From Actinacidiphila paucisporea (GTDB taxonomy: Bacteria > Actinomycetota > Actinomycetes > Streptomycetales > Streptomycetaceae), in contig NZ_FRBI01000003.1 in the NCBI RefSeq assembly GCF_900142575.1, forward strand, positions 1 to 43,825: 43,825 nt of DNA, in the 5' to 3' direction. Every line of letters begins with the position of its first letter. The stretch's first letter is position 1. The position numbers were made by a program, and so were the translations under genes. The notes under the pieces were generated by a model. That model did not search any database. It was not told where the DNA came from and saw only the letters and a list, made by a program, of their open reading frames with translations. Below, piece by piece: positions 16,505 through 25,379 of the stretch.

Positions 16505-19500
16505 GCGGCACCGTTCCGTGCACTCCAGGCGTGCGCGGCGGCCCGCGTCAGGTGCAAGCACACGTCCTCTTCGGCGAAGTCCACCGCGAATGCGCGGACG
16601 AAGTGGACGTGCAGAAGAGATTGCAGAACGTCGTCGGGGTCGACCCCGACGGTGTCGCTGGTCGGGAAACGCGAACGGTAGCGGTCCAGTGCCCGATCGC
16701 GCCCGGCCCAGGCTGCTCGGATGGCTGTGCCGGCGTCGGTTGCGCGGAGGTTGACCCAGTCGTCGGTGGGGTCTGCCAGGCGCACGGCGTCCGCGAAAGC
16801 GCTCCGGTCGACTGCCGTCGCCGCTGTCGGCGGCCGGTGCGGGATGTTGGTCAGGAGCCAGGTCATGGCCGAGCGGGTGCTTCCCAGGAAACCGGCCGCG
16901 ATGGCGATGTTGTGCGCGACGACCAGGGAACGTCGGTTCGGCCTGTGCGGCTGGCGAAGTTGGGTGAGCACGGCGTCGGAGTCTGTGCGGAAGACGTCCT
17001 CGGCGGCCTCCCAGGCTGCTCCGCTTCCCCAGCGGCCGTGCTCGGGGTAGGAGGCCGACAGTCGGATCTCACGGACGAGTCCGGCCGTCTGCAAGTCCGC
17101 TGCCCAGGCGCTGATCTTTCCTGCGATGACGCCGTATTCACCCGGCCCTCCCGTCTGCAGACCGAATCGCAGGCGAAGGTGCTGGTCCGGGTCGCGGTAG
17201 CGGACGTACCACCAGGGCGCGTCGGTGGTACGCAGGAGGGCGGGGAGGTGTTCGGCCAGGATCTCGTCCTGGCGACGGAGGTCACCGTAGATGCTCGCCA
17301 GCACGACGCGGGAGTGGGCGGGGGTGTCGCCGTGCCCGCGGGGCAGAATGCGCTCGGGCCGCGGTTCGGGCAGCCGAGGCCAGGCAGGTCGGCCCTGCTC
17401 GGCCAGCTTCACGGGCAGCACGACCTCGTGGGGTCGGCTGTCGATCCAGTCACGCGGCCATCCGTCTTCCACGAGCACTGCCCGACCATGCCGGGCGAGG
17501 CGCCGGCGAAGGAGTTCGCGATGGCCGGGTAGGTCCAGGTCGAGGGGGAGGTGCTTGTCTCCTTCGCGCAGGCGGACCCGGCCAGGCACCCGCAGCTCCT
17601 GGCAAAGGTGCAGGAGGGCTTCGTCCCAAGTGGTCGGGCAACTGCCGACCGGCGGTAGGTCCGAAGCTGCGAGTTGCCACCGGGCGGCGCTCAGGACCAC
17701 GTTGCCGCGCCTGAGTCGGGGCAGAAAGGGCATGTCGGTGCACGCGGCTCCCCAGTCGAGCTGCGTGACAACGGTGTTCTGCGCGCGACTGATCTCCAGG
17801 AGGAGGCGCGCCAGCGGTGGGGTGTGGAGGTGAAGGTTCAGAGCCGTGAAGCCGACGATGTCCAGGCGCTTGCCGAGTCGCGGCGCAGCCAGGTACATAC
17901 GGCGGCCGTCACAGCCGACTGCGATGTCCGCCAACGTGAGCACGGGATCCCCGCGCCGCCGGTGCTCGCCGATGCTGACCTGCAGCGGCAGGATACCGGG
18001 AGCGCGATTGACGTGTGCGGTTTCCGGGCGCAGCGGTGGCACGCTGAGTTGGACGGCGATCGAGCCGTCGTCAGCGGTCGGCAACGTCGCCAGGGCGCGC
18101 GAGAGCGCGTCCCCGCCGGCGTCATCGAGCACGGGAAGGAAGCGTCCGCCCAGGACTCCCGCGCCTCTGCCGACGCTCACCACCTCCAGGGTGAATCTGC
18201 CGCGGCCGATCGCGTCCACGCTCGTGGCATGCAGCCGGAAGCCCAGGTCGAGATGTGGCGGGAGGCGCCTGGGATAGTCGGTGGCGCTCAGCTCGGCCAG
18301 AAGGTCGTCGTCCAGGACAACTTCGGTCCTATCCTTGAGGGCCGCCTGCTGAGCGAGGGCGACCAGCCTGCGGTCCCGCGCCGACACAGCGGGCCGCCGC
18401 GCCTCAGGGGCTCCCGGGTATCCGTCAGGCCAGCCGATGCCGCTGTCCGCCACGACGTCGAGAACGGGTACCAGAGAACCGATCCCGAACCGTTCGTAGA
18501 AGCGCTGGTGCCACGCCTTCATAGCCGGAGTCCCATAGGGCTCCGGGCTGAGGGCACCCAGGAGGTCGGCGGCCTCGCCCGCTGCGCTCCAGACGGGCAG
18601 GGGCAGGCGCACATCGGCGTCGAGGCGCGTGTCGACGGCGAGCGGCGGAGCATCGATCTCCGCTACCTCGCGCATGAGCCGCACCGCGTGTTCTCTCGCG
18701 GTGCGGGTCCGGTGCACCGGTCCGCTGGCCGCGGCCAGAGCGGAATCGATGGCGCGCAACTGGTTGGTCAGCTCGGTCGCCTCCGTACCGGCCTGACCGG
18801 CGAGAACGTCGATGATGCGCCCGAGTGCGAAGGGCTCGGTGCTCGGCGCGTGCAGCGCGCTCAGTAGCACTCCTCTCCCGATGAGGTCGCGCAAAAGCCC
18901 CTCGATCTGCGCTCGGCTGCTGGTCGGGAACTCCGCGGCGAGCTTGCCATGGAGGTCGGACAACGGGATCGGCTCTAGGGCGTGCCCGAGGACGACCCGC
19001 ACCGGGGCGGTGCAGCGCACGCTGACCTCGGCCGCGGACCCCTGCTCAGGCTGGTACGGGAGGATCAGGCGGCTGCCCCGCGTGAAGGCTGTGCTGTTGA
19101 CGGTGACCGGCAGCCCGCGCACCAGGGGTCCCTGCTCGATCCCGTGGATCAACGCGTCGAGCCAGGCGGCCGACGGCCGGGCGAGCACGACGTGCTGCGT
19201 TCCGAATCGGGCAATCGGCGGCCCGCAGGACACTGTGTTCACTCCGGCGAACAGCCCGAAGGGCGTCGGTCGGGACTCGGCGCGCAGCAGGTAGTTACGG
19301 ACCGAGGACGCCGCGCGAGTCAGCGCACGCCGCGAGGTAAGCGGACCGTCGCCGGTGATGAGTTTCCCCACCTCTGCCGCGAGATGCGAGCTGGCCAGGC
19401 TGAGCGCCTCGCGGGTGTCCGGGCAGTCCCACACCGACCGCAGGAAGTCCCGAAGCTGCCTCTCATCCATGCCCTCAACCGGGCCGACTGCCGGGACCAG

Positions 19501-19563
19501 CCATGTCGCAGCCCGCAACAGGCCAGCACTGGGGCCGGCCTCGGCTCTGTAGTTGTGCTGCAC
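16501..19563 (-). CDS. lanB: LanB class I lantibiotic dehydratase, full length, 1020 aa
   Basis: Dehydrates Ser/Thr of the precursor by tRNA-Glu-dependent glutamylation and elimination. The N-terminal glutamylation domain has the family motif RPTPFGLFAGV at 98-108. The C-terminal region from about 752 (RVVLASIYGDLRRQDEILAE, PWWYVRYRDPDQHLRLRF) is the SpaB_C/thiopeptide-type elimination domain, so both halves are present in one chain. GTG start at 19563 has an excellent AAGGAGGA five bases upstream. A strong hairpin separates it from the precursor gene. The second elimination-like domain in the methyltransferase is therefore extra, not a replacement. Confidence 0.93.
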   Translation of the reverse strand: MQHNYRAEAGPSAGLLRAATWLVPAVGPVEGMDERQLRDFLRSVWDCPDTREALSLASSHLAAEVGKLITGDGPLTSRRALTRAASSVRNYLLRAESRPTPFGLFAGVNTVSCGPPIARFGTQHVVLARPSAAWLDALIHGIEQGPLVRGLPVTVNSTAFTRGSRLILPYQPEQGSAAEVSVRCTAPVRVVLGHALEPIPLSDLHGKLAAEFPTSSRAQIEGLLRDLIGRGVLLSALHAPSTEPFALGRIIDVLAGQAGTEATELTNQLRAIDSALAAASGPVHRTRTAREHAVRLMREVAEIDAPPLAVDTRLDADVRLPLPVWSAAGEAADLLGALSPEPYGTPAMKAWHQRFYERFGIGSLVPVLDVVADSGIGWPDGYPGAPEARRPAVSARDRRLVALAQQAALKDRTEVVLDDDLLAELSATDYPRRLPPHLDLGFRLHATSVDAIGRGRFTLEVVSVGRGAGVLGGRFLPVLDDAGGDALSRALATLPTADDGSIAVQLSVPPLRPETAHVNRAPGILPLQVSIGEHRRRGDPVLTLADIAVGCDGRRMYLAAPRLGKRLDIVGFTALNLHLHTPPLARLLLEISRAQNTVVTQLDWGAACTDMPFLPRLRRGNVVLSAARWQLAASDLPPVGSCPTTWDEALLHLCQELRVPGRVRLREGDKHLPLDLDLPGHRELLRRRLARHGRAVLVEDGWPRDWIDSRPHEVVLPVKLAEQGRPAWPRLPEPRPERILPRGHGDTPAHSRVVLASIYGDLRRQDEILAEHLPALLRTTDAPWWYVRYRDPDQHLRLRFGLQTGGPGEYGVIAGKISAWAADLQTAGLVREIRLSASYPEHGRWGSGAAWEAAEDVFRTDSDAVLTQLRQPHRPNRRSLVVAHNIAIAAGFLGSTRSAMTWLLTNIPHRPPTAATAVDRSAFADAVRLADPTDDWVNLRATDAGTAIRAAWAGRDRALDRYRSRFPTSDTVGVDPDDVLQSLLHVHFVRAFAVDFAEEDVCLHLTRAAAHAWSARNGAA

Positions 19564-19595
19564 GGACGTCCTCCTTCATCGCCGATCGATCGACG

Positions 19596-19631
19596 GGGTG
19601 CCCCCGCCGCGCCGACGCGGCGGGGACACCC
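19596..19631 (-). terminator. Hairpin between precursor and LanB genes (attenuator or stabiliser)
   Basis: The transcript stem GGTG(x)CCCCGCCGCG pairs with CGCGGCGGGG(x)CACC, one mismatch and a CCGA loop. It lies 14 bases beyond the precursor stop and 33 bases before the LanB start. No T-run follows. Such hairpins let RiPP operons make far more precursor than enzyme message, by partial termination or by protecting the 3' end. Confidence 0.65.
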
Positions 19632-19644
19632 TCAGGGCTGCGGG

Positions 19645-19806
19645 TCAGTGCACGCCAGTGGTGCAGGCGCCACAGGTCGAGCCGCAGTTGTCACCGGTGA
19701 TGTTCACCAGGCTGCCGCCATCGGCGACCTCGACGGTCCGAACGTCGAGGTCGAAGTCGTCGCCGAAAACTGCCGGAGCTGCGGGGGCGGTGTTGGGGTT
19801 GGTCAC
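19645..19806 (-). CDS. lanA: FxLD family lanthipeptide precursor, 53 aa
   Basis: A small peptide with a leader carrying Phe18-Asp-Leu-Asp21, the FxLD motif recognised by LanB, in VFGDDFDLDVRTVEV. The C-terminal third is a Gly/Cys/Thr/Ser-rich core with Cys41, Cys45 and Cys48 and dehydratable Ser32, Thr37, Ser43, Thr44, Thr49 and Thr50. Three thioether rings are possible. Asp39 in GDNCG is the only core Asp and the likely PCMT target. GTG at 19806 has GAGGAG with good spacing. The leader end is not certain; cleavage may be near Gly30-Gly31. The gene precedes LanB on the same strand. Confidence 0.9.
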   Translation of the reverse strand: MTNPNTAPAAPAVFGDDFDLDVRTVEVADGGSLVNITGDNCGSTCGACTTGVH

Positions 19807-20036
19807 GGATCTCTCCTCAATCTCAGTCGTTGATGGCGGGGGGGTGATCCGACCGATGTCGGCTCACCTGCGTCGAACACCCAGAGCGGTCCGGGGGCCG
19901 CGGCGGGCTACGCCCCTTACTCAATTTGGACTCCTTCGGTGTCACCGGCCGGGAAGGCAGAGGCTGTACCCCTGTGCGCGAAAGCGGATCCCGCACGGGT
20001 CCCGCGCCTGGGTGGACGCCGACTCAGAGTGACGGC

Positions 20037-20411
20037 TCACTGCATCACCCACGGGTCGTGGATGTCGTACGTGTGAGATCCGGGGTGGTCCGCGAATTCG
20101 GAGCACGGCTCCAGGCCCGCGCTGGCGGCGCGGCAGTCAGGAAGGACAACGACCGTCCCCGCGAGCTGGCCGCAGCTCCACCGTGCCCATACAGACCCGG
20201 TGTCGGGGCCGTCGAGATGCTTGACGAACGCGTGATGGTCGCCGGTGATGTGCTCTTCCAGCGAGCAGCGCAAGGACTGCTGGACGTCGGCAATCTCCGT
20301 CCCCGGACCGAACGACAGGGCGGCCGAGACGAGGTGAGGAGGAAGGAGTGCGCGCTGCCCGCAGATACGGAGCCGACTGGCAAGTGCGCGTGAAAGCGTC
20401 GTTTCTGTCAT
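20037..20411 (-). CDS. Hypothetical protein, 124 aa, between the ligase and lanthipeptide genes
   Basis: A soluble protein with a mid segment SLRCSLEEHITGDHHAFVKHL and a beta-rich end (TGSVWARWSCGQLAGTVVVL; HTYDIHDPW), and three Cys. I do not recognise the family. ATG 20411 follows AAGGAA at a longish 12-base spacing. An alternative GTG at 20483 would overlap the ligase stop (GTGA) and add 24 residues. The position after the ligase and 230 bases before the lanthipeptide precursor suggests association with one of these groups. Confidence 0.6.
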   Translation of the reverse strand: MTETTLSRALASRLRICGQRALLPPHLVSAALSFGPGTEIADVQQSLRCSLEEHITGDHHAFVKHLDGPDTGSVWARWSCGQLAGTVVVLPDCRAASAGLEPCSEFADHPGSHTYDIHDPWVMQ

Positions 20412-20479
20412 GGGAGGAAACAGTTCCTTAGCGGTAGTGGTCCGGCCGGAGAGGCTGTCTGTGAGGACAGGGCGCGGGC

Positions 20480-21826
20480 TCACGCGCGGGCGAAGCCGCG
20501 GCAGCGTTCGATGTCGGTGACTTCGGTGTTCATGGCTTCGATCTCGTGGTGCGCGGCGGTGCTGTAGTGGCTGACGACGTCCGGGCCGAGGAGATCGGCG
20601 GCGGGTTTGCTCGACGCGAAGAGATGGAGTGCCGCGTCGAGGGTGGCCGGCAGTACGGGGGCGGTGGTGTTGTCGCCGACCGGTGCCGGCGGAGTGAGGT
20701 GGCGCCCGGTACCGTCGCGGATCGCGGCGATCACGGCGGTGAGGGCCAGGTAGGGGTTGGCGTCCGCGCCGGGCACGCGGATCTCCAAGTGGCGGTTGCG
20801 GCCGTGGCCGGCGACGCGGATGGCGCAGGTGCGGTTGTCCCAGCCCCAGCTCATATGCGTGGGGGCGAAGGTGTTCGGCCGGAGGCGTTTGTAGGAGTTC
20901 GGTGTCGACAGGAGCAAGGGCATCAGGTGGGGCAGGACCTCGACCAGGCCGGCGATGGCCTGGTGCCCGGCGGGCAGAAGGCCGCCATCGTCGGAGGCGA
21001 GGACGGGCTTGTGGTCCTCCCACAGGGACAGGTGAACGTGCAGCCCGTTGCCGATCCCGGTCTGCGGGGCGGCCATGAAGACCGGAGTGACGTCGGTCGC
21101 TTCGCCGAGCTGGTGGGCGGCGTGCTTGAGGATGCAGTGGTTGTCAGCGGCCTCGATCGGATCGCCGTAGCGGAAGGTGACCTCGACCTGCCCGGGCGCG
21201 GCTTCGGTCTTGGTCGACTCCAACGGCAGCCCGGAACCGGTAAGCGCTTCTTCGAGCGAGTGAAGGAAGTCGCGCATCGGCCTTGGGTGGGTGAGGTGAT
21301 AGTCGAGGTTGCGCTCGGAGACCGGCTGTAGCTGGTCCAGGGCCGCAGACCCGGTACCGCGGTAGACGGTGAACTCCGTCTCCACGCCGACCTTCGCAGT
21401 CAAACCGAGCTCCTGCTGGAGGAGACCGAGCTGGCGGCGCAGCATCGTGCGCGGCGCGATCGACAGGTTCGCCCCGGTCGCGTCACAGGCGTCGGCAAGG
21501 ACGAGGACTCCCCCACCGGGCCAGGCGAGGCGACGCATCGTGGCCAGATCGGGCACGACGTGCATGTCGCCGTACCCGGTGGCCCAGGAAGCGTGGGCGT
21601 ACCCGTCCAGAGGCTGCATGTCGATGTCGGTGGCCAGCAGGTACGCACAGAACTCGGCACCGGTCTCCGCAACGTGCTCGGCGAAGTAGCCAGCGGGCAT
21701 GCGCTTGCCCTGCAGGCGGCCCTGCATGTCGGGCAGCGCCACCAGCACCATTTCCTCCGGGGCCCGAGAACGCCGGGCACGAAGATCAAGGCCAAGGAGA
21801 CCCGCGTCGTTCAGGGTGCTGGTCAT
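20480..21826 (-). CDS. Glutamine-synthetase-family ligase (gamma-glutamyl-amine type), 448 aa
   Basis: Forms an amide between glutamate and an amine using ATP. Motifs seen: GVETEFTVY (metal-binding Glu), GQVEVTFRYGDPIEAADNH, NGLHVHLSLW (NGxHxHxS), NSYKRLRPNTFAP, and RHLEIRVPGADANPYLAL. The N-terminal PDMQGRLQGKRM matches the gamma-glutamylpolyamine-synthetase branch (PuuA/GlnA3/IpuC-like) more than classical GlnA. No regulatory Tyr-adenylylation signature is apparent. ATG at 21826 overlaps the permease stop (ATGA), so the pair is coupled: the permease probably imports an amine or amino acid that the ligase glutamylates. Substrate unknown. Positioned beside the lanthipeptide genes, it could serve that cluster or be an independent catabolic cargo. 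Confidence 0.85.
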   Translation of the reverse strand: MTSTLNDAGLLGLDLRARRSRAPEEMVLVALPDMQGRLQGKRMPAGYFAEHVAETGAEFCAYLLATDIDMQPLDGYAHASWATGYGDMHVVPDLATMRRLAWPGGGVLVLADACDATGANLSIAPRTMLRRQLGLLQQELGLTAKVGVETEFTVYRGTGSAALDQLQPVSERNLDYHLTHPRPMRDFLHSLEEALTGSGLPLESTKTEAAPGQVEVTFRYGDPIEAADNHCILKHAAHQLGEATDVTPVFMAAPQTGIGNGLHVHLSLWEDHKPVLASDDGGLLPAGHQAIAGLVEVLPHLMPLLLSTPNSYKRLRPNTFAPTHMSWGWDNRTCAIRVAGHGRNRHLEIRVPGADANPYLALTAVIAAIRDGTGRHLTPPAPVGDNTTAPVLPATLDAALHLFASSKPAADLLGPDVVSHYSTAAHHEIEAMNTEVTDIERCRGFARA

Positions 21827-23349
21827 ACCAACTCCTCGGCGTCCAGGCTCTGGTGAGCCGGAGCTGCTGTGGGTGCGTGGTAGCCGTGGCGTCCGCGGGT
21901 CAGCCACCACACGGTGGCCAGGATCAGCGCGATGGCCAGGGCGACGGGGGCGTAGTTGAAGGTCTCGACGGAGACCAGCCCATGGGTGGGCCGGGTTTGT
22001 GGCAGACAGAACAAGACGGTCACGAAGGTGACCCAGGTGACGGCCGTCCAGCCGATCGGTGTGCTCCACCGACCCAGGTGCCAAGGTCCCTGCTGGAAGT
22101 TCCGGCGGTATCTGAGCCGGAGGTAAATGGGGATGGCGTAGGCCGGGGTGATGCCGATGACGTTGATCGCGGTCACTGCCCCGTAGGCGACCGTGCTGTA
22201 CAAGGCGGGCAGCGCCAGAACCGCAGCAACCGCAACGGACAGCCATACCGCGTTCGTCGGTGTGCCGGTGCGCTCCGAGACCCGTCGCCACCGCGGTGAA
22301 CCAGGCAAAGCGCCGTTGCGGGAGAACGCGAAGACCATCCGGGAGCAGGCAGCCACCTCGGCGTTTCCGCAGAACAGCTGGGCTGCGATCACTACGAGCA
22401 GCAGGGCCTTGGCCCCGGCCGAACCGAGAGCGTCGAGGAAGATCTGCGCCGGCGGCACTCCGGTGCTGCCGGCCAGGGTGCCGGCGTAGTCCTGGATGGC
22501 GTACGTCAGGCCGAGGAGCAGAACGAACCCGGCCAGCCAGGACCAGAAGATGGCGCGGACGATGCCGCGCGGTGCGCTGGTCTGCGCGTGGGTGGTTTCC
22601 TCGCTCAGGTGCGCGGAGGCGTCGTATCCGCTGAAGGTGTACTGCGCCAGCAGCAGGCCGAGGAGGACGACGTACCAGTGGTTCGACCAGCCTGTGCCGT
22701 TCACGAAGTGGGTGAACACCACGTGCGTGGACTGGTGATGGTCAGGCACCACGGCCAGGGCACCGACGATGAGCGCGACACCACCCAGGTGCCACCACAC
22801 CGACACAGAGTTCAGCACGCTCACCAGCCGCACCCCGAACAGATTGAGGGTGGCGTGTAACAGGAGAATCGCGAGGTAGATCAGCATGGTTCTGCCGGGA
22901 GTGGGTTGGGAGCCCCATTGCAGGTTCGCGAACGCGCCGGTGAACAGGGCGGCTCCGTAGTCGATGCCGGCTATGCCACCGAGCAGGCCCAGCAGGTTCA
23001 GCCACCCGGTGAACCAGCCCCATCGCGGGCCGCCGAGTCGACTGGTCATGTCGAACAGGGCGCCTGACGTCGGGTAGGCCGAGGTGACTTCCGCCAGGCC
23101 GGCGCCCACGAGCATCACCATCGCACCGACGATCGCCCAGCCCCACAACATCACCACCGGGCCGCCGGTGATCATCCCGAACCCGAACAGGGTCATGCAC
23201 CCGGAGAGGATCGAGATCACCGAGAAGCTGATCGCGAAGTTCCCGAAGGGACTCATCCGCCGGGTCAGCACGGGCTTGATGCCCATACGGCGAAGAGTGC
23301 TGTCGTCGTCGAGATCCGTGCCGTAGTCGACACGGTCGGTGCGGGGCAT
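21823..23349 (-). CDS. APC-superfamily amino acid/amine permease, 508 aa
   Basis: About 12 hydrophobic segments, with the APC signature near the N-terminus (SPFGNFAISFSVISILSG, GAGLAEVTSAYPTSGALF, GWFTGWLNLLGLLGGIAGID). It resembles the GABA/choline/amine transporter branch rather than lantibiotic exporters. It should import substrate across the plasma membrane. ATG 23349 starts the frame. The stop overlaps the ligase start, and a 342-aa gene lies 88 bases upstream on the same strand. It has no role in lanthipeptide export that sequence would support. Confidence 0.85.
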   Translation of the reverse strand: MPRTDRVDYGTDLDDDSTLRRMGIKPVLTRRMSPFGNFAISFSVISILSGCMTLFGFGMITGGPVVMLWGWAIVGAMVMLVGAGLAEVTSAYPTSGALFDMTSRLGGPRWGWFTGWLNLLGLLGGIAGIDYGAALFTGAFANLQWGSQPTPGRTMLIYLAILLLHATLNLFGVRLVSVLNSVSVWWHLGGVALIVGALAVVPDHHQSTHVVFTHFVNGTGWSNHWYVVLLGLLLAQYTFSGYDASAHLSEETTHAQTSAPRGIVRAIFWSWLAGFVLLLGLTYAIQDYAGTLAGSTGVPPAQIFLDALGSAGAKALLLVVIAAQLFCGNAEVAACSRMVFAFSRNGALPGSPRWRRVSERTGTPTNAVWLSVAVAAVLALPALYSTVAYGAVTAINVIGITPAYAIPIYLRLRYRRNFQQGPWHLGRWSTPIGWTAVTWVTFVTVLFCLPQTRPTHGLVSVETFNYAPVALAIALILATVWWLTRGRHGYHAPTAAPAHQSLDAEELV

Positions 23350-23437
23350 GGCAAAGCCTCCGGAGAAGGGGGACGGGGAAGACGGACAGATCGATGTCGG
23401 GAGGAAGAAGGCACGGGTATTGCGGTCACGCCGAACG

Positions 23438-24466
23438 TCAGGGGCCTGGGCCGGCTCGCTGACTGCCTTCGGCGACCGACAGACACTGGCGGCGCGCCCT
23501 GCTGAACTCCGCCACAGCGAGATCGGCGTCGTCCGGACGTGCCGACATGTACGTCCAAGGGCGGGCCGTCATATGCGGCCCGATCATCTCGAAGACGGGG
23601 GCAGCCTCTGCGTAGCGGCGCCCTGCCCAGGCCGCGTGTGCCAGATGGTTCAGGTCCAGGGGGGAGACGCCGGCCGGATCACATTGCCGGAACCATTGCA
23701 ACGCGCGGTCGATGTCGAAGCCGACGGCCTCGGTGCTCCAGTGAATGTGACCCTGCACGTCGTACGCCCGGTTGCCGCGCCTGTGCCGGTAGTGCTCCGC
23801 ATAAGCGAACAGCGGCAGCACCAGCAGTGGAGAACCGGACCCGGCGGGGACTTGACCGCGGAGCCAATGCGCGTAGTTCACCCCTGCCCCAGGTCCCCCG
23901 ACGTGGGACGCCGCTAGGACCTGAAGCACGCGGTGGTGGGCTTCCCGGTTGAACGGGTCCCGGCGCCATACCTGTTCCAGCAGGCCCCATGGCCCGGGCG
24001 GCAGCATCGGATCAGGCGGTGGCATGCGGTGGGCACCGATCGTCACCGCGACATCGATGGTCGCCTGTCCGAGAAGACAGACCCACGGCACGGGATCTTG
24101 AGGGAAGCTCTGCGCAGCGCTGAGAGCGGCTTGGCGAGCCTGGAGCACCACGCCCGCGACCTCGTGGCCGGCCCGGTGGGCACGCAACACCGTCTCTGTC
24201 CCTACCCGGGCCTGCATCATGAGCGCGTCCACGCTCCGCGGTTCTTCCCTCAGCCACTCGCGAACCGCACGCGACCGCACCGCGGCCGAGGCGAGGATCT
24301 GCGACCGCTGCGTGCGTAAGGCCCAGTCGGCGCCCGTCCGGGCCAGCAGATCCCCCATCGGACGCCACCGCCCCATCCGCACTTCGTCGACCACCACACG
24401 CAGCTCGTCGTCGAGACCGGCAGGATGCAGAGCCGGCCGGTACTCACCCGCAAACGCGCCGGTCAT
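23438..24466 (-). CDS. Helical hypothetical protein, 342 aa
   Basis: Ala/Arg-rich and mostly helical, with a TPR-like feel: RPMGDLLARTGADWALRTQRS, EEPRSVDALMMQARVGTETVLRA, and a repeated Pro-Trp pattern (QDPVPWVCLLGQATI, REAHHRVLQVLAASH). The C-terminus has DLNHLAHAAWAGRRYAEAAPVF and RPWTYMSARPDDADLA, a second repeat. No catalytic motif or signal peptide is seen. The frame has good codon bias and an ATG at 24466. It may belong to the permease-ligase group. Function unknown. Confidence 0.65.
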   Translation of the reverse strand: MTGAFAGEYRPALHPAGLDDELRVVVDEVRMGRWRPMGDLLARTGADWALRTQRSQILASAAVRSRAVREWLREEPRSVDALMMQARVGTETVLRAHRAGHEVAGVVLQARQAALSAAQSFPQDPVPWVCLLGQATIDVAVTIGAHRMPPPDPMLPPGPWGLLEQVWRRDPFNREAHHRVLQVLAASHVGGPGAGVNYAHWLRGQVPAGSGSPLLVLPLFAYAEHYRHRRGNRAYDVQGHIHWSTEAVGFDIDRALQWFRQCDPAGVSPLDLNHLAHAAWAGRRYAEAAPVFEMIGPHMTARPWTYMSARPDDADLAVAEFSRARRQCLSVAEGSQRAGPGP

Positions 24467-24590
24467 ACCGCACCCCCCACTCCCACAGCGCGAAGGCGGT
24501 TCGACGCAACCAGCGCGTACAGGAGGGACCCTTTGTCACCGCGGGGCATTTCCCAATAGGTAACTACGGTCGACGCAAATCCAGTTAGGG

Positions 24591-25097
24591 TCATCGGACG
24601 CCCCGAGGCCCGGACGGGCGCCATTCACTGGGCACATGCGCCAAGAACGAACCGCGTTGGTTGAGCCAGTCGAGTACGGTCTCGTAGACGTCGTCGTCAG
24701 TGATGGACAACGACGACCGGTCGAGCGTGAGGATGCCGTTGGCGAACCCTCGTGTGACCGCGGAACTCGCCTTAGCCCAGCCGGGCATCCCCTCAGGAGC
24801 CTCCGCGTCGGGGTCATCGGAAAAGGCGCCCGCGATTTGCCAGCCCTGGCTGAGCGCGTAAGCCCTCGCGTGTTCCAGCCTGTCCGAGATTGCAGACTCG
24901 GACGAGGCCATCGTGTAGAGGACGACCTTGACGGGCCCTCGCCGGCGAGCGAGCACGCCGGCCAGCTGCTCCCGTTGACGCGCCCCCAGCTGGACGCTGC
25001 GGACGGCACGACTCCGTGAGGGTGGCTCGTCCCACAGCCACCCCCACTCATCCGGGGCGTACGGGCTGATAAGAGCCGGTGCTGCGCGGTCGCTCAC
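24591..25097 (-). CDS. Degenerate serine-recombinase-like protein, 168 aa
   Basis: Residues 55-130 follow the resolvase catalytic fold: VKVVLYTMASSES aligns with the YARVS-type motif and retains Ser65. LEHARAYALSQGWQIAGAFSDD matches the next helix and strand, and TLDRSSLS matches the DRLSR region. The Arg of YARVS is Met and the second Arg of the later motif is absent. The protein also ends without the DNA-binding C-terminal domain. It probably has no recombination activity and may be a binding or regulatory derivative. GTG 25097 with GAGAGGAG upstream is better than the frame start at 25253. Confidence 0.6.
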   Translation of the reverse strand: MSDRAAPALISPYAPDEWGWLWDEPPSRSRAVRSVQLGARQREQLAGVLARRRGPVKVVLYTMASSESAISDRLEHARAYALSQGWQIAGAFSDDPDAEAPEGMPGWAKASSAVTRGFANGILTLDRSSLSITDDDVYETVLDWLNQRGSFLAHVPSEWRPSGPRGVR

Positions 25098-25379
25098 GAT
25101 GCTCCTCTCCACAGGCCCACGATGGTTGCGATGCCGAACCGCAACGCCGCAACGGAGCAGCGGGGCGGAGCAACAAAGCTCGCAGCGTCGCGGCAGGCTT
25201 GCCATGTCACAGCGGGTATGACCTGTTGTAGCCCGGAGGGATTGGGGTATCACCTGGGTGTCATCTGTGGATCAATGCCGCCCTGAACCACTACACCTGA
25301 GCCGCACTGGGCAATAGTCAATCGGGTGTCTCGCTACCCGGGCGGCACTGTGGAATGGGCAGACGGAGGGGTCAGGTAG

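Noticed and set aside
19553..20032. 159-aa plus-strand frame across the precursor gene
   Set aside because: The minus-strand 53-aa precursor is supported by FDLD, the Cys core and its ribosome site.
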